A DNA stretch of 64,000 bases from Allobosea sp. (GCF_030695125.1 NZ_JAUYTP010000016.1:310001-374000); one strand, 5' to 3'; positions 26,073 to 35,256 are shown, numbered from the stretch's first letter. The notes: generated by a model not told the origin, from the sequence alone. Translations and numbers: made by a program.

Positions 26073-27712
26073 GTTTCGCAACCAGCGCCGCCGGCCTGCT
26101 GCTGGCCACCGCGCTCCTCGCGCCGCTGGCGCTGGCGGCCGCCTGCCTGTCGCGCGCCGTCCGGACACGCATGCCGGGGCTGCTCTGGCTCGCGCCCATG
26201 CCGGCCCTGCTGGCGGCCGGGCTCCTGCCGGCCGGCACGGCCATCGCCTTCCCGGTGCCGTTCCGGATGGCGCTGGCGCTCGACCCGCCCGGTGCGATCC
26301 TGCTCGGCGGCGCGGCGCTGCTCTGGAGCGCGGCGGGGGCCTATGCCGCCTCCTATCTGCGCGGCAAGCCGGGGCTGACGGGGTTCTGCGTCTGGTGGCT
26401 GCTGACGCTGGCGGGCAGCCTCGGCGTCCTCATCGTCGCCGACATCGCCGGATTCTACCTGCTGTTCACGCTGGCGAGCCTCTCGGCCTATGGGCTGGTC
26501 GCGCATGAGCAGACCGACGCAGCCAGGCGGGCCGGCCTCGTCTACATGGTGCTGGCGCTGCTGGGCGAGGCCTTCCTGCTCTTCGCCTTCGTCATGCTCG
26601 CGGCCGGACAGCCCGATCCCAACCCGCTGATCCGCGATGCGGTGGCGGCGCTGCCGGGCTCGCCGATGCGCGACGGAATCATCGCGCTGCTGATGCTGGG
26701 CTTCGCCCTCAAGATGGGGCTGATCCCGCTGCATGTCTGGCTGCCGCTCGCCCATCCGGCCGCGCCGATGCCGGCCTCGGCGGTGCTCAGCGGCGTGTTG
26801 GTCAAGGCCGGCGTCATCGGGCTGATCCGCTTCCTGCCGTTCGAGGCCCCGCTGCCGGCCTGGGGCGCAGTGCTCGCCATAGCAGGCATCCTGACGGCCT
26901 ATGGCGGCGCGGCGCTCGGCGTGGCGCAGCGGCGCCCCAAGACGATCCTGGCCTATTCGACCGTCAGCCAGATGGGCCTCGTCGCGGCCATCCTCGGCGC
27001 CGGGCTGGCGGCGGGCGATGCGTCTGCGCCGGGTCTGGCGGCCTATTACGGCGTGCATCACACGCTGGTGAAAGGCGGACTGTTCCTCGCCGTCGGCGTC
27101 GCCTTCGCCTCGGGCGGGTCGCGCCGGTGGCCCGTGCTGCTGCTGACGGCGCTTCTGGCGTTCAGCCTCGCCGGCCTGCCCCTGACCAGCGGCGCGCTCG
27201 CCAAGCTCGCGGTCAAGCCGATGCTGGGTTACGGCCTGCTCAGCATCGCGGTCTCGCTCGCGGCGGCCGGCAGCACGATGCTGATGCTTCATTTCATCGC
27301 CGTCATGGTCAGCGAGACGGCCGACAATCCGCCATCGAGCGCCCCGCCGGGCGAAACCCTGCCGTGGCTCGCCATCGCCGCCGCATCGCTCCTCATCCCC
27401 TGGTGGCTTTATCCCGCCCTGTCGGGCGGCGCGCTCGCCAGCGCCTGGAGCCTCCCTTCACTCTGGAAGCTCGTCTGGCCGATGATGCTGGGCGTCGTGG
27501 TCTTCATCGCCGCGAACCGCTTCGCCGGGCTGGCCGACCGCGTGCCGGAGGGCGACATTCTGGTGCTGGCGGAGCGGCAGGCCCCGCGTCTCGCCCGCCT
27601 GCCGGCCGCGATCGAACGGCTCGACGGGCAACTGCGGCTCTGGCCCGCGGCCGGGCTCGTGCTGCTGGCACTCGTCATCTGGCTTGGCGGCGGCTTCCTG
27701 ATGGCGGCATGA
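26069..27712 (+). CDS. Second D-type (HyfB/MrpD-like) antiporter subunit
   Basis: A 547-residue proton-conducting-type membrane subunit, more like HyfB/MbhH than MrpD. The TM7-8 lysine region is kept (ALKMGLIPLHVWLPLAHPAA, SGVLVKAGVIGLIRF) and so is TILAYSTVSQMGLVAAILG. The TM5 segment reads GFYLLFTLASLSAYGLV: the glutamate normally found as FELMSLSSY is a threonine. The C-terminal third is polar between its last helices. Last subunit of the operon; it may stand in for the missing MrpA. Its stop overlaps an 18-codon ORF that leads into the SLC13 gene. Confidence 0.88.
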   Translation: MSFATSAAGLLLATALLAPLALAAACLSRAVRTRMPGLLWLAPMPALLAAGLLPAGTAIAFPVPFRMALALDPPGAILLGGAALLWSAAGAYAASYLRGKPGLTGFCVWWLLTLAGSLGVLIVADIAGFYLLFTLASLSAYGLVAHEQTDAARRAGLVYMVLALLGEAFLLFAFVMLAAGQPDPNPLIRDAVAALPGSPMRDGIIALLMLGFALKMGLIPLHVWLPLAHPAAPMPASAVLSGVLVKAGVIGLIRFLPFEAPLPAWGAVLAIAGILTAYGGAALGVAQRRPKTILAYSTVSQMGLVAAILGAGLAAGDASAPGLAAYYGVHHTLVKGGLFLAVGVAFASGGSRRWPVLLLTALLAFSLAGLPLTSGALAKLAVKPMLGYGLLSIAVSLAAAGSTMLMLHFIAVMVSETADNPPSSAPPGETLPWLAIAAASLLIPWWLYPALSGGALASAWSLPSLWKLVWPMMLGVVVFIAANRFAGLADRVPEGDILVLAERQAPRLARLPAAIERLDGQLRLWPAAGLVLLALVIWLGGGFLMAA

Positions 27713-27765
27713 TGATGACTGGCAGCCCGGAATCCCGCATCAAAGCCCTGGACGCGCTTCCGTGA
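27709..27765 (+). CDS. Possible 18-residue coupling peptide between antiporter and SLC13 genes
   Basis: ATGATGATGA gives three successive ATG codons overlapping the stop of the preceding gene. The frame runs for 18 codons and ends at TGA 27763-27765, which overlaps the GTG start of the next gene (GTGA). This makes an unbroken chain of translation from subunit D' into the permease. Whether the peptide itself matters is unknown. Confidence 0.35.
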   Translation: MMMTGSPESRIKALDALP

Positions 27766-29576
27766 ACGCGATCGAAAGCACAGCCCTCGTCGTTGCGGTG
27801 ACGATCGCGTTCTTCGCCTGGAACCGGCTGCCGGTGGTGGTGGTCGCGATCGGGGCGGCGCTGTCGCTCTGGGCGCTGGGCGTCGTCACGCTGGAACAAG
27901 CGATGGCCGGCTTCGGCGACCGCGCGGTGATGTTCGTCGCCAGCCTGTTCATCGTGAGCGCCGCGCTGGACAAGACCGGCGTCACCGCCTGGGCCGGGCA
28001 GATCCTGATCGCGAAGGCCGGCGAGAGCACGAACCGCCTGCTCGTCATCATCATGGCCGCCGCCGGCGCGCTCACCGCGCTGATCAGCGGCGGCGGCGCG
28101 GTCGCGGCGCTGATGCCGGTCGTGGTGCTCGCGGCGATCCGGCTGCGGCAATCGCCGACGCTGCTGCTGATGCCGCTCGCCTTCTCGGCCCATGCCGGCG
28201 CCAACATCCTGCTGACCGGCGCACCCAAGAACATCCTGGTTTCCGAGGCGCTCGAGGACAACGGCCTGCCCGGCTTCGGTTTCGCCGAATTCGCGCTCGT
28301 CGGCCTGCCGCTGCTGGCGGGCACGATGCTGATCATCCTGCTGCTCGGCAAGCGCCTGCTGCCGGCGCAGGGCAATGCGCGACTGCCCGCCGATTTCAGC
28401 CAGCACGCGCAGACCCTGGTCGAGCATTACGGGCTCACCGACGGCTTCTTCCATCTGCGGGTGCGGGCGAGTTCCGACCTGATTGGGACGCTTCCGGCCG
28501 CACTGGCCTTGTCGCAGCAGGAGGGTACGATCGACCTCGTCAGCGTTCAGGCCGGACCATCGGGCATCGCGCGCGGGGACCAGCCGATCCGCGAGGGCGA
28601 CTACCTCCTGGTCAAGGGCGAGGCGGGGGCGGTGGCTCGGCTCTGCGCGGCCTCGCATCTCGCGCCGCGCGACGAGACTGACGACGGTGACGCGGCCGGT
28701 GCGCTGCTCAACCGCAGCACGGGGCTGGCCGAGGTCGTGATCCCGCCGCGCTCGGCCTTCATCGGCAAGGCGGTGCATCCCGGCATGACCACCGAAGGCG
28801 GCGATCTGATCGTGCTCGCGGTCCAGCGCGGCGGCGTCGATCTCGATCCGGCGGACCCGCTTCTGCGGGCCGGCGACACGGTGCTGCTCAAGGGCAGCTG
28901 GAAGGCGCTCGACCTGCGGCTGGCGGATGCCGATGTGCTAGTCGTCAATTCGCCCGATCTCGTGCGCCGCCAGGCCGTGCCGATGGGGGCGGGCGCCGGC
29001 GTCGCGCTGGCCGCGCTCGGGGCGTTGGTCCTGCTGCTGGCGACCGGCTTCGTGCCGCCCGCGGTCGCCGCGCTCATCTGCGCGTTGGCGCTGATCGGCG
29101 CCGGCATCCTCTCGGTCGAGGAGGCCTATCGCGCCATCCACTGGACCACGATCATCCTGATCGGCGCGATGATGCCGCTCTCGATCGCGATGGTGCAGTC
29201 GGGTGCGGCCGATCTCGTCGCGCGCCAGCTCGTGGCGCTGACCGGTGGCGGCGGGCCGACGGTCTTCCTCGCCGGCCTGTTCCTGCTCACCGCCTGCCTC
29301 GGCCAGATCATGAGCAACACCGCCACCACCATGCTGGTGATCCCGATCGCGATGGCCGCCGCAGCCAGCATGGGCGTCTCGCCCCGGCCGATCCTGATGA
29401 GCCTGTGCATCGCCGGCTCGGCCTCCTTCATGACCCCGATCGCGACCTCGACCAACCTGATGGTGATGGGCCCGGGCGGCTACGCCTTCGGCGATTACTG
29501 GAAGCTTGGCCTGCCGCTGATGATCTGGTTCTTCGTCATGGCGGTGTTCTACGTGCCGCTGATCTGGCGGTTTTGA
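27762..29576 (+). CDS. SLC13-family permease with two RCK_C domains (paralogue)
   Basis: A 604-residue transporter with the same plan as the one at 2087-3922: N-terminal helices, cytosolic double TrkA-C insert at about 205-385, C-terminal helices with ATSTNLMVMGPGGYAFGDYW. GTG start at 27762. The two copies share the fold and most of the C-terminal 60 residues but differ in the RCK inserts, so they may answer different ligands. Position directly behind the Mrp-like operon suggests that it uses the sodium or proton gradient that complex sets. Substrate is probably an anion. Confidence 0.9.
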   Translation: MNAIESTALVVAVTIAFFAWNRLPVVVVAIGAALSLWALGVVTLEQAMAGFGDRAVMFVASLFIVSAALDKTGVTAWAGQILIAKAGESTNRLLVIIMAAAGALTALISGGGAVAALMPVVVLAAIRLRQSPTLLLMPLAFSAHAGANILLTGAPKNILVSEALEDNGLPGFGFAEFALVGLPLLAGTMLIILLLGKRLLPAQGNARLPADFSQHAQTLVEHYGLTDGFFHLRVRASSDLIGTLPAALALSQQEGTIDLVSVQAGPSGIARGDQPIREGDYLLVKGEAGAVARLCAASHLAPRDETDDGDAAGALLNRSTGLAEVVIPPRSAFIGKAVHPGMTTEGGDLIVLAVQRGGVDLDPADPLLRAGDTVLLKGSWKALDLRLADADVLVVNSPDLVRRQAVPMGAGAGVALAALGALVLLLATGFVPPAVAALICALALIGAGILSVEEAYRAIHWTTIILIGAMMPLSIAMVQSGAADLVARQLVALTGGGGPTVFLAGLFLLTACLGQIMSNTATTMLVIPIAMAAAASMGVSPRPILMSLCIAGSASFMTPIATSTNLMVMGPGGYAFGDYWKLGLPLMIWFFVMAVFYVPLIWRF

Positions 29577-29710
29577 GGGCCCGCCCCGGAATCACGGCGT
29601 GGCTCGAACCTCAGTTCAAGCTCGACGACCTGCTCCACCTCGCCTGGCCGGAAGAATGCGCAAATCACCTTCCAAGCGCAGGACATGCGTCCATGTGAAA
29701 GCAGGGCGCT

Positions 29711-30013
29711 CTAGGGCGGAGGCGCTTTCTGTCCGCCCATGATCTTGTCGAGAAGCTCCTGGGCCGACGGCGCCGGTCTCGCCGGTTCGGTTCGCAGGCC
29801 CGGGCAATCCAGCTTTGTGGCGCCGGCTATCGAAAGCCCGCTCATCCCCCTCGCGCGAGGATAGGGATAACGGCTCTGATCGACATAGCGGATATGATAC
29901 TGGCAGCCCGGCTGAAGCTTCTCCCAGAGTTCGGTGGGATCGTCGCTCCCGATCGTCGAAATGCCGACGCCATAAGAGTCGCCGTTGTCTGTGACGACGT
30001 AGCGGATGACCAT
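29711..30013 (-). CDS. Hypothetical protein, probably missing its N-terminus
   Basis: A 100-residue frame (from ATG 30013) with a beta-rich core: VIRYVVTDNGDSYGVGIST, then DPTELWEKLQPGCQYHIRYV and a Pro-rich tail. The same frame stays open and protein-like upstream (ADFRFAGDGNILVVSKDKFS) to an in-frame TGA at 30091-30089, with no start codon and no signal peptide between. This looks like a periplasmic protein whose leader was lost, or a gene using an unusual start. I cannot name a family. The 270-base stretch upstream holds only a hairpin. Confidence 0.5.
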   Translation of the reverse strand: MVIRYVVTDNGDSYGVGISTIGSDDPTELWEKLQPGCQYHIRYVDQSRYPYPRARGMSGLSIAGATKLDCPGLRTEPARPAPSAQELLDKIMGGQKAPPP

Positions 30014-30162
30014 ATCCTGCGAGCTGAACTTGTCCTTGCTGACGACGAGAATGTTGCCGTCACCGGCGAAACGAAAGTCTGCAACGGGTCAGTGGGTCGG
30101 CGCCGCCCGCCGGAGACGGCCGCCGCTACTGCGGTATTGGTCGCGCCTCAGGCTTACAGCGA

Positions 30163-30183
30163 TGCTGCGCCAAGCGCAGCATA
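30163..30183. terminator. Hairpin (8-bp stem ATGCTGCG/CGCAGCAT)
   Basis: A perfect 8-bp stem with a 5-base loop in the gap after the leftward RND pump gene. No U-run is visible. It may serve as a transcript end for the pump operon. Confidence 0.35.
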
Positions 30184-30280
30184 CCGGGATCGGGAAGCCA
30201 GCGAGTGACGCCAACTCGGGATCACCTGCGTGGGCCGTGACCTATACCGTCACGAAGCGATCCTTTAACGCCCATCCGCA

Positions 30281-33200
30281 TCATGCCATCGCTCGTTGCT
30301 CCTGCCGCGCCTGATGGTCGGCGGGTCGTTCGAGCGACGTGCCATGCACCGTTGCGGGCGACGGGCCGTGGCCCGGCTGCGCCGCATGCCTCCGCTCGGC
30401 CGGGGTCGGCGAGATCCTGAACCAGGCGGCGTAGAGCGCCGGCAGGAACAGCAGGATCAGCACGGTCCCGACGGCGGTCCCGCCGATCAGGGTGTAGGCC
30501 ATCGAGCCCCAGAACACCGAGCTGGTCAGAGGGATGAAGGCGAGGACGGCGGCCAGCGCGGTGAGGATGACGGGTCGCGTCCGCTGCACCGTCGCCTCGA
30601 TGACCGCATGGTAGTCGTCCAGCCCGGCGGCCCTGTTCTCTTCGATCTGGTCGGTCAGGATCAGCGTGTTGCGCATCAGGATGCCGGCCAGGCCGATGAG
30701 GCCCAGGATCGCGTTGAATCCGAAGGGCTGGTTGAAGGCGAGCAGCGTCGGAACGACGCCGATCAGGCCGAGCGGCGCCGTGAACAGCACCATCGCCATC
30801 ATCGAGAACGACCGGACCTGGAGCATGACCACGATCAGGGTGATGGCGATCATCAGCGGGAAGATCTTCGCCAGCGCGTCATTGGCCTTGGCCGCCTCTT
30901 CGATCGACCCGCCCATGTCGATGCGGTAGCCCGCCGGAAGCGAGGCGATCAGCGGCTGGAGCGCGGCGAGGACCTGCTTGGAGACTTCCGGCGGCTGGGT
31001 CGCCTCGTTGATCTCCGAGCGCACCGTGATCGTGGGCACGCGATCACGGCGCTTCAGCATCGGCTCCTCGAAGCGGATCTCCGAATGCCCGACTTGATCG
31101 AGCGGTATCTGGCGCCCCTCGCGGCTGATCAGCGAGAAATCCGCGAGCCGTGTCGGATCGAGGCGTTCGGGGCCGGCGCTGCGCGCGACGACGGGCACAT
31201 TCCGGATGCCCTCGCGAACCTGCGTGACGGTGACGCCGGTGAGCAGGAACTGAAGTTGCTGGCCCACCTGGGCGGGGGAGAGCCCGATGAGATTGAGCCT
31301 GTCCTGGTCCGGCACGAAACGCAGAATGGGCGTGCGGTTGCCCCAGTCGCGGTTGGCCTCCCGGACGTCGGGCACGCCGCGCATGATCTCCAGAGCCCTC
31401 TCCGAGATCGCATAGAGCTGCGCGGGATCGGGACCCGTCACGCGAAACTCGACCGGGAACACCGACGGAGGACCGAAGACGAACTGCGTCGCGCGGACAT
31501 AGGCCTCGGGCGCCAGCCCCTGCGAGATGGCCTGCCGAAGGCGCTGCTTCAGCGTCTCGCGCGTCCTGGCGTCTGGCGTCAGCACGACGATTTTCGCGAA
31601 GGCCGGGTCCGGCAGCTCGGGCGACAATGCCAGGAAAAACCGCGGCGCGCCCTGGCCGACATAGCTCGTCACGATCTTGGCTTCGGGCTGCTCGTCGAGC
31701 CAGCGCTCGATCTTCGCGACCGCGGCCGTCGTCGTCTCGATGCTTGTGCCTTCCGGGAGACGGACCTCGACGAGCACCTCCGGTCGGTCGGACGTCGGGA
31801 AGAACTGCTGCTTCAGGCCGCCCATGCCGACGACGGACACGGCGAAGGCGAGGCCGACGACCGTGCAGGTCAGGACCTTGCGGTCGACCGCGAAGGTGAT
31901 GAGCCTGCGCAGGCGACGGTAGTTCGGTGTGTCGTAGATCGCCGCGTGTCCCCCGGCGACGGGTTTGATATCCGGCAGCATCTTGACGCCGAGATAGGGC
32001 GTGAAGACCACCGCGACGATCCATGAGACGATCAGGGCGAAGCCGACGACCCAGAAGATGTTGCCGGCGTATTCGCCCGCCGTCGAGGAGGCAAAGCCGA
32101 CCGGCAGGAAGCCCGCGATGGTCACCAGCGTGCCTGACAGCATCGGGGCCGCCGTATGGCTCCAGGCATAGGCCGCCGCCTTGATGCGATCCATGCCCTC
32201 TTCCATCTTCACGACCATGACTTCGATGGCGATGATGGCGTCGTCGACGAGGAGACCGAGCGCGAGGATGAGCGCGCCCAGCGTGATCCGGTCGAAGAAG
32301 CGACCGGTCTCCAGCATGATGAAGAACACCACGGCCAGCGTCAGCGGGATCGCCGCCGCCACGACGATGCCGACGCGCCAGCCGAGGCTGAGCAGGCTGA
32401 CGAGCAGCACCACGCCGAGCGCCATCGCGAACTTCATCATGAACTCGTCCACGGCCGAGGCGATGTTGACAGCCTGGTCGGTCACCTTCTCCAGCGAGAT
32501 GCCGAGCGGCAGCGCCTGCCCGATGGCGGCGGTCCTGGCCTCGAGCGCCCTGCCGAGCGCGAGCCCGTCCCAGCCGTCCTGCATGACGGCGGCGAGCATC
32601 AGGCTCGGCTCCCCATGGTGCCGGATGATGAAGCCCGGCGGATCTTCATGGCCGCGCCGGACATCGGCGATGTCGGAAAGCTTCAGCGTGCGCCCGCCGG
32701 CGACGAGGGGCGTGTCGGCGATGGCGCGAACGCTGTCATAGGCGCCATCGACGCGGATGAAGACGCGCGGCCCTTTGGTCTCGACGGAGCCCGCCGGCGT
32801 CACGGTGTTCTGACGCTGCAAGGCCGAGACGACGTCCTGGGCCGAGATGCCGAGCGTCGCCAGTCGCTCATGGGAAAACTCGACGAAAATCTGCTCGGGA
32901 CGCTCGCCCAGGATGTTGACCTTCTTGACGCCGGGGACGTGGAGGAGATCCTGCCGGATGACCTCCGCCTGCCGGGCCAGCTCCCGCATCGGCAGGCCTT
33001 TCGCCTTGAGCGCGTAGAGGGCGAAGCTGACATCGGCGTATTCGTCGTTGACGAAGGGGCCGAGCACGCCCGGCGGCAGGTTCCGCGCCTCGTCGGAGAG
33101 CTTCTTGCGGGCCTGGTAGAACTCCTCCTGCACCCGCCCGGGCGGGGTGGAATCCTTCAGGTTGACGGTGAGATACGCGAAGCCCGGCCGCGTCGTCGTC

Positions 33201-33448
33201 TCGACGCGGTCATACCAGGCCAGTTCCTGGAGCCGCTTCTCCAGGGGCTCGGCGACCAGATCCTGCATCTCGCGGGCCGTCGCGCCCGGCCAGACGGCTG
33301 TGACCGTCAGGGTCTTGATCGTGAAGCTCGGGTCCTCCGCACGCCCGAGCTTGACGAAAGCATAGGCCCCGGCGGCCATGAGCAGCATGATCGCGAACAG
33401 GGTCACCGCCCGCTCGCGGACGGCGATGGCTGAGAGATTGAAGCTCAT
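30281..33448 (-). CDS. RND efflux pump inner-membrane permease
   Basis: A 1055-residue AcrB-type permease. The acidic pair is in LLVDDAIIAIEVMV (about residue 401). In the TM10 position the sequence is GILMRNTLILTDQI, with Arg where AcrB has Lys940; this variant occurs in a separate HAE1 branch. The C-terminus has a His/Gln/Arg-rich hydrophilic tail. It overlaps the adaptor gene by 4 bases, and a TetR repressor gene is divergent. Only distantly related to the pump at 11054-14143. Substrate unknown. Confidence 0.93.
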   Translation of the reverse strand: MSFNLSAIAVRERAVTLFAIMLLMAAGAYAFVKLGRAEDPSFTIKTLTVTAVWPGATAREMQDLVAEPLEKRLQELAWYDRVETTTRPGFAYLTVNLKDSTPPGRVQEEFYQARKKLSDEARNLPPGVLGPFVNDEYADVSFALYALKAKGLPMRELARQAEVIRQDLLHVPGVKKVNILGERPEQIFVEFSHERLATLGISAQDVVSALQRQNTVTPAGSVETKGPRVFIRVDGAYDSVRAIADTPLVAGGRTLKLSDIADVRRGHEDPPGFIIRHHGEPSLMLAAVMQDGWDGLALGRALEARTAAIGQALPLGISLEKVTDQAVNIASAVDEFMMKFAMALGVVLLVSLLSLGWRVGIVVAAAIPLTLAVVFFIMLETGRFFDRITLGALILALGLLVDDAIIAIEVMVVKMEEGMDRIKAAAYAWSHTAAPMLSGTLVTIAGFLPVGFASSTAGEYAGNIFWVVGFALIVSWIVAVVFTPYLGVKMLPDIKPVAGGHAAIYDTPNYRRLRRLITFAVDRKVLTCTVVGLAFAVSVVGMGGLKQQFFPTSDRPEVLVEVRLPEGTSIETTTAAVAKIERWLDEQPEAKIVTSYVGQGAPRFFLALSPELPDPAFAKIVVLTPDARTRETLKQRLRQAISQGLAPEAYVRATQFVFGPPSVFPVEFRVTGPDPAQLYAISERALEIMRGVPDVREANRDWGNRTPILRFVPDQDRLNLIGLSPAQVGQQLQFLLTGVTVTQVREGIRNVPVVARSAGPERLDPTRLADFSLISREGRQIPLDQVGHSEIRFEEPMLKRRDRVPTITVRSEINEATQPPEVSKQVLAALQPLIASLPAGYRIDMGGSIEEAAKANDALAKIFPLMIAITLIVVMLQVRSFSMMAMVLFTAPLGLIGVVPTLLAFNQPFGFNAILGLIGLAGILMRNTLILTDQIEENRAAGLDDYHAVIEATVQRTRPVILTALAAVLAFIPLTSSVFWGSMAYTLIGGTAVGTVLILLFLPALYAAWFRISPTPAERRHAAQPGHGPSPATVHGTSLERPADHQARQEQRAMA

Positions 33449-34569
33449 CGCGGGGCCGCCTCGACAGGGGAGAATGGCCTGACCGGCTGGCCCTCGCGCA
33501 GCAGATGCGCTCCCAGCGAGACGATCCGACGGCCGGCCTCGAGCCCGGAGACGATGGCCGTCTCGCTGGTCACGCGAACGAGACGCACCGGCTGGAAGGT
33601 GACGAGCGACCCCGTGTCGTCCAGGCGCCAGACGCCGGTTCTGCTGCCGTCGTCGAGGACCGCCCCAAGAGGCACCTCCAGGTCGGCTGCCGGCCCGCTT
33701 GCCGCGATGCCGATCGTGACGGTCGCGCCGAGCGGTGCCGCGCTGGCATCGCCGTCGAGGACATAGCGGGCCTCATAGGTCCGTGTTTGCGGATCGGCGG
33801 AGTCCGACAACTGCCGCAGCCGGGCCGGGATGCTCCGTCCGGAGGAACCGTAGAGCGTTGCCTGCGCGGGTGAGCCGATCACCGGCCGTATCGTCTCGGG
33901 CAACGCCACCACCGCCTCTCGCGGCCCGGCCTTGGCCAGCCGGATCACGACCTGCCCGGCGGCCACGACCTGGCCCGGCTCGCCCGACGTGTCCACGACG
34001 ACGCCGTCCGCATCCGCGACGAGCACGGCGTAGCCGAGTTCGTTCTCGGCGACCTTCGCCTCCGCCTCGGCTGCGGCGGCCTGGGCGGTCGCGGTGTCCA
34101 GCGCCGCCTTGGCCTGTTCGTAGCGCTGGGGGCTGGCGGCGAAGCCGTTCTTGACCAGGACCGCGTACCGCGCCTCGTCCGCCGTGGCCTGGGTCAGGAC
34201 GGCGCGTGCCGCCACGGCGGCATTGCGCTTGGCGGTCAGCGCCCATCGCAGATCCGTTTCGTCGATCCGCAGCAGCGGCTGCCCGGCTTTCACCGCCTGC
34301 CCGACATTGACCAGCCGCTCGACGATCTTGCCGGGAACGCGGAACCCGAGATTGCTCTGGACCCGCGCCGCGATGACGCCGGTGAAGCGCCTCTCCGCGC
34401 GCACCACCGGACTGGCGACCGAGATGAGCACGGTCGGCGCATCCTGGCGCGGGTCCACCTTCACGGAGGCTGCGGATCGCGGCCCGACCAGCATGATCGC
34501 GCCGCCGACACCCGCGGCCGCGAGGGTCATGGCGCCCGCCGCCAAAGCGAGCTTGGATTGTCGAGACAT
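33445..34569 (-). CDS. RND efflux periplasmic adaptor subunit
   Basis: A 374-residue membrane fusion protein. The N-terminus is one uncleaved-looking helix (LALAAGAMTLAAAGVGGAIML) and has no lipobox, unlike the two adaptors at 9852 and 14140. Then come the lipoyl half FRVPGKIVERLVNVGQAVKAG, an Ala-rich alpha-hairpin (about 110-170) and the beta-barrel. ATG at 34569 was chosen; a GTG three codons upstream is possible. First gene of the leftward operon with the pump, facing the TetR gene across a 78-base regulatory gap. Confidence 0.9.
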   Translation of the reverse strand: MSRQSKLALAAGAMTLAAAGVGGAIMLVGPRSAASVKVDPRQDAPTVLISVASPVVRAERRFTGVIAARVQSNLGFRVPGKIVERLVNVGQAVKAGQPLLRIDETDLRWALTAKRNAAVAARAVLTQATADEARYAVLVKNGFAASPQRYEQAKAALDTATAQAAAAEAEAKVAENELGYAVLVADADGVVVDTSGEPGQVVAAGQVVIRLAKAGPREAVVALPETIRPVIGSPAQATLYGSSGRSIPARLRQLSDSADPQTRTYEARYVLDGDASAAPLGATVTIGIAASGPAADLEVPLGAVLDDGSRTGVWRLDDTGSLVTFQPVRLVRVTSETAIVSGLEAGRRIVSLGAHLLREGQPVRPFSPVEAAPR

Positions 34570-34599
34570 GAACCACACCGAAATGGATTGCGTTCGACA

Positions 34600-34616
34600 T
34601 CTATATCGTTTATAGA
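34600..34616. promoter_or_regulatory. TetR operator candidate
   Basis: TCTATA-TCGTT-TATAGA is a perfect 6-bp inverted repeat with a 5-base spacer in the 78-base gap between the divergent adaptor and TetR genes. It is AT-rich against a GC-rich background and flanked by GTTCGA on both sides. Position and symmetry fit the binding site of the adjacent TetR repressor and would cover both promoters. Confidence 0.6.
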
Positions 34617-34647
34617 GTTCGAGCGCAATCTAATTGTGAGGTCCGGC

Positions 34648-35256
34648 ATGCGGGTGTCTCGACGACAGGCGGCGGAGAACAGGGAGCGGGTGATCGAGAC
34701 GGCCAGCCGGCTGTTTCGCGAGAATGGCTTCGACGGGATCGGCCTGAAGGACCTGATGGCCGGAGCCGGCCTGACACAGGGCGGCTTCTACAAGCAGTTT
34801 GCGTCGAAGGACGAGCTGGTCACTGTTGCGACGCGTCGCGCGCTGGAGAGCGTTTCCGAGCGCTGGTCGAAGGCGGCGGCGGCGCGGCCGGACGACAGCT
34901 TGCGGGCGGTGTGCGAGTTCTATCTCAGCCAGGGCCACTCCGCCGAACGCGCCGATGGCTGCCCGATTGTGGCGTTGGGTTCCGACGCGGCGCGGCAGGG
35001 TCCCGAAGTCAAGGCCGCCTTCGAGGCCGGGATGCTCGGCTATCTCGACATGGTCACGGGATGGCTCGGCGAGGGGCGCGAAGACGAGGCGATGGTCACG
35101 CTGTCGACCATGGTCGGCGCGTTGCTCCTGTCGAGGATCGTGAATGACGAGACCCTGGCAGGGCGCTTTCTGGAGACGGCGGCCGCCAGCGTTGCCGGCA
35201 AGGATGTCAGGCGCCAGAGCGACGCGGCCGATGACCGGCCGGAGCGGATGCAATGA
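34648..35256 (+). CDS. TetR family transcriptional regulator
   Basis: A 202-residue repressor. The N-terminal HTH shows RERVIETASRLFRENGFDGI and GLTQGGFYKQFASKDEL, close to the AcrR/NemR-like group. The C-terminal ligand domain includes DGCPIVALGSDAARQGPEVK, seen in regulators that respond to small electrophiles or aromatic compounds, and one Cys is present there. The ATG at 34648 has GAGG upstream. Divergent from the adaptor-pump operon, so most likely its repressor. Confidence 0.9.
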   Translation: MRVSRRQAAENRERVIETASRLFRENGFDGIGLKDLMAGAGLTQGGFYKQFASKDELVTVATRRALESVSERWSKAAAARPDDSLRAVCEFYLSQGHSAERADGCPIVALGSDAARQGPEVKAAFEAGMLGYLDMVTGWLGEGREDEAMVTLSTMVGALLLSRIVNDETLAGRFLETAAASVAGKDVRRQSDAADDRPERMQ

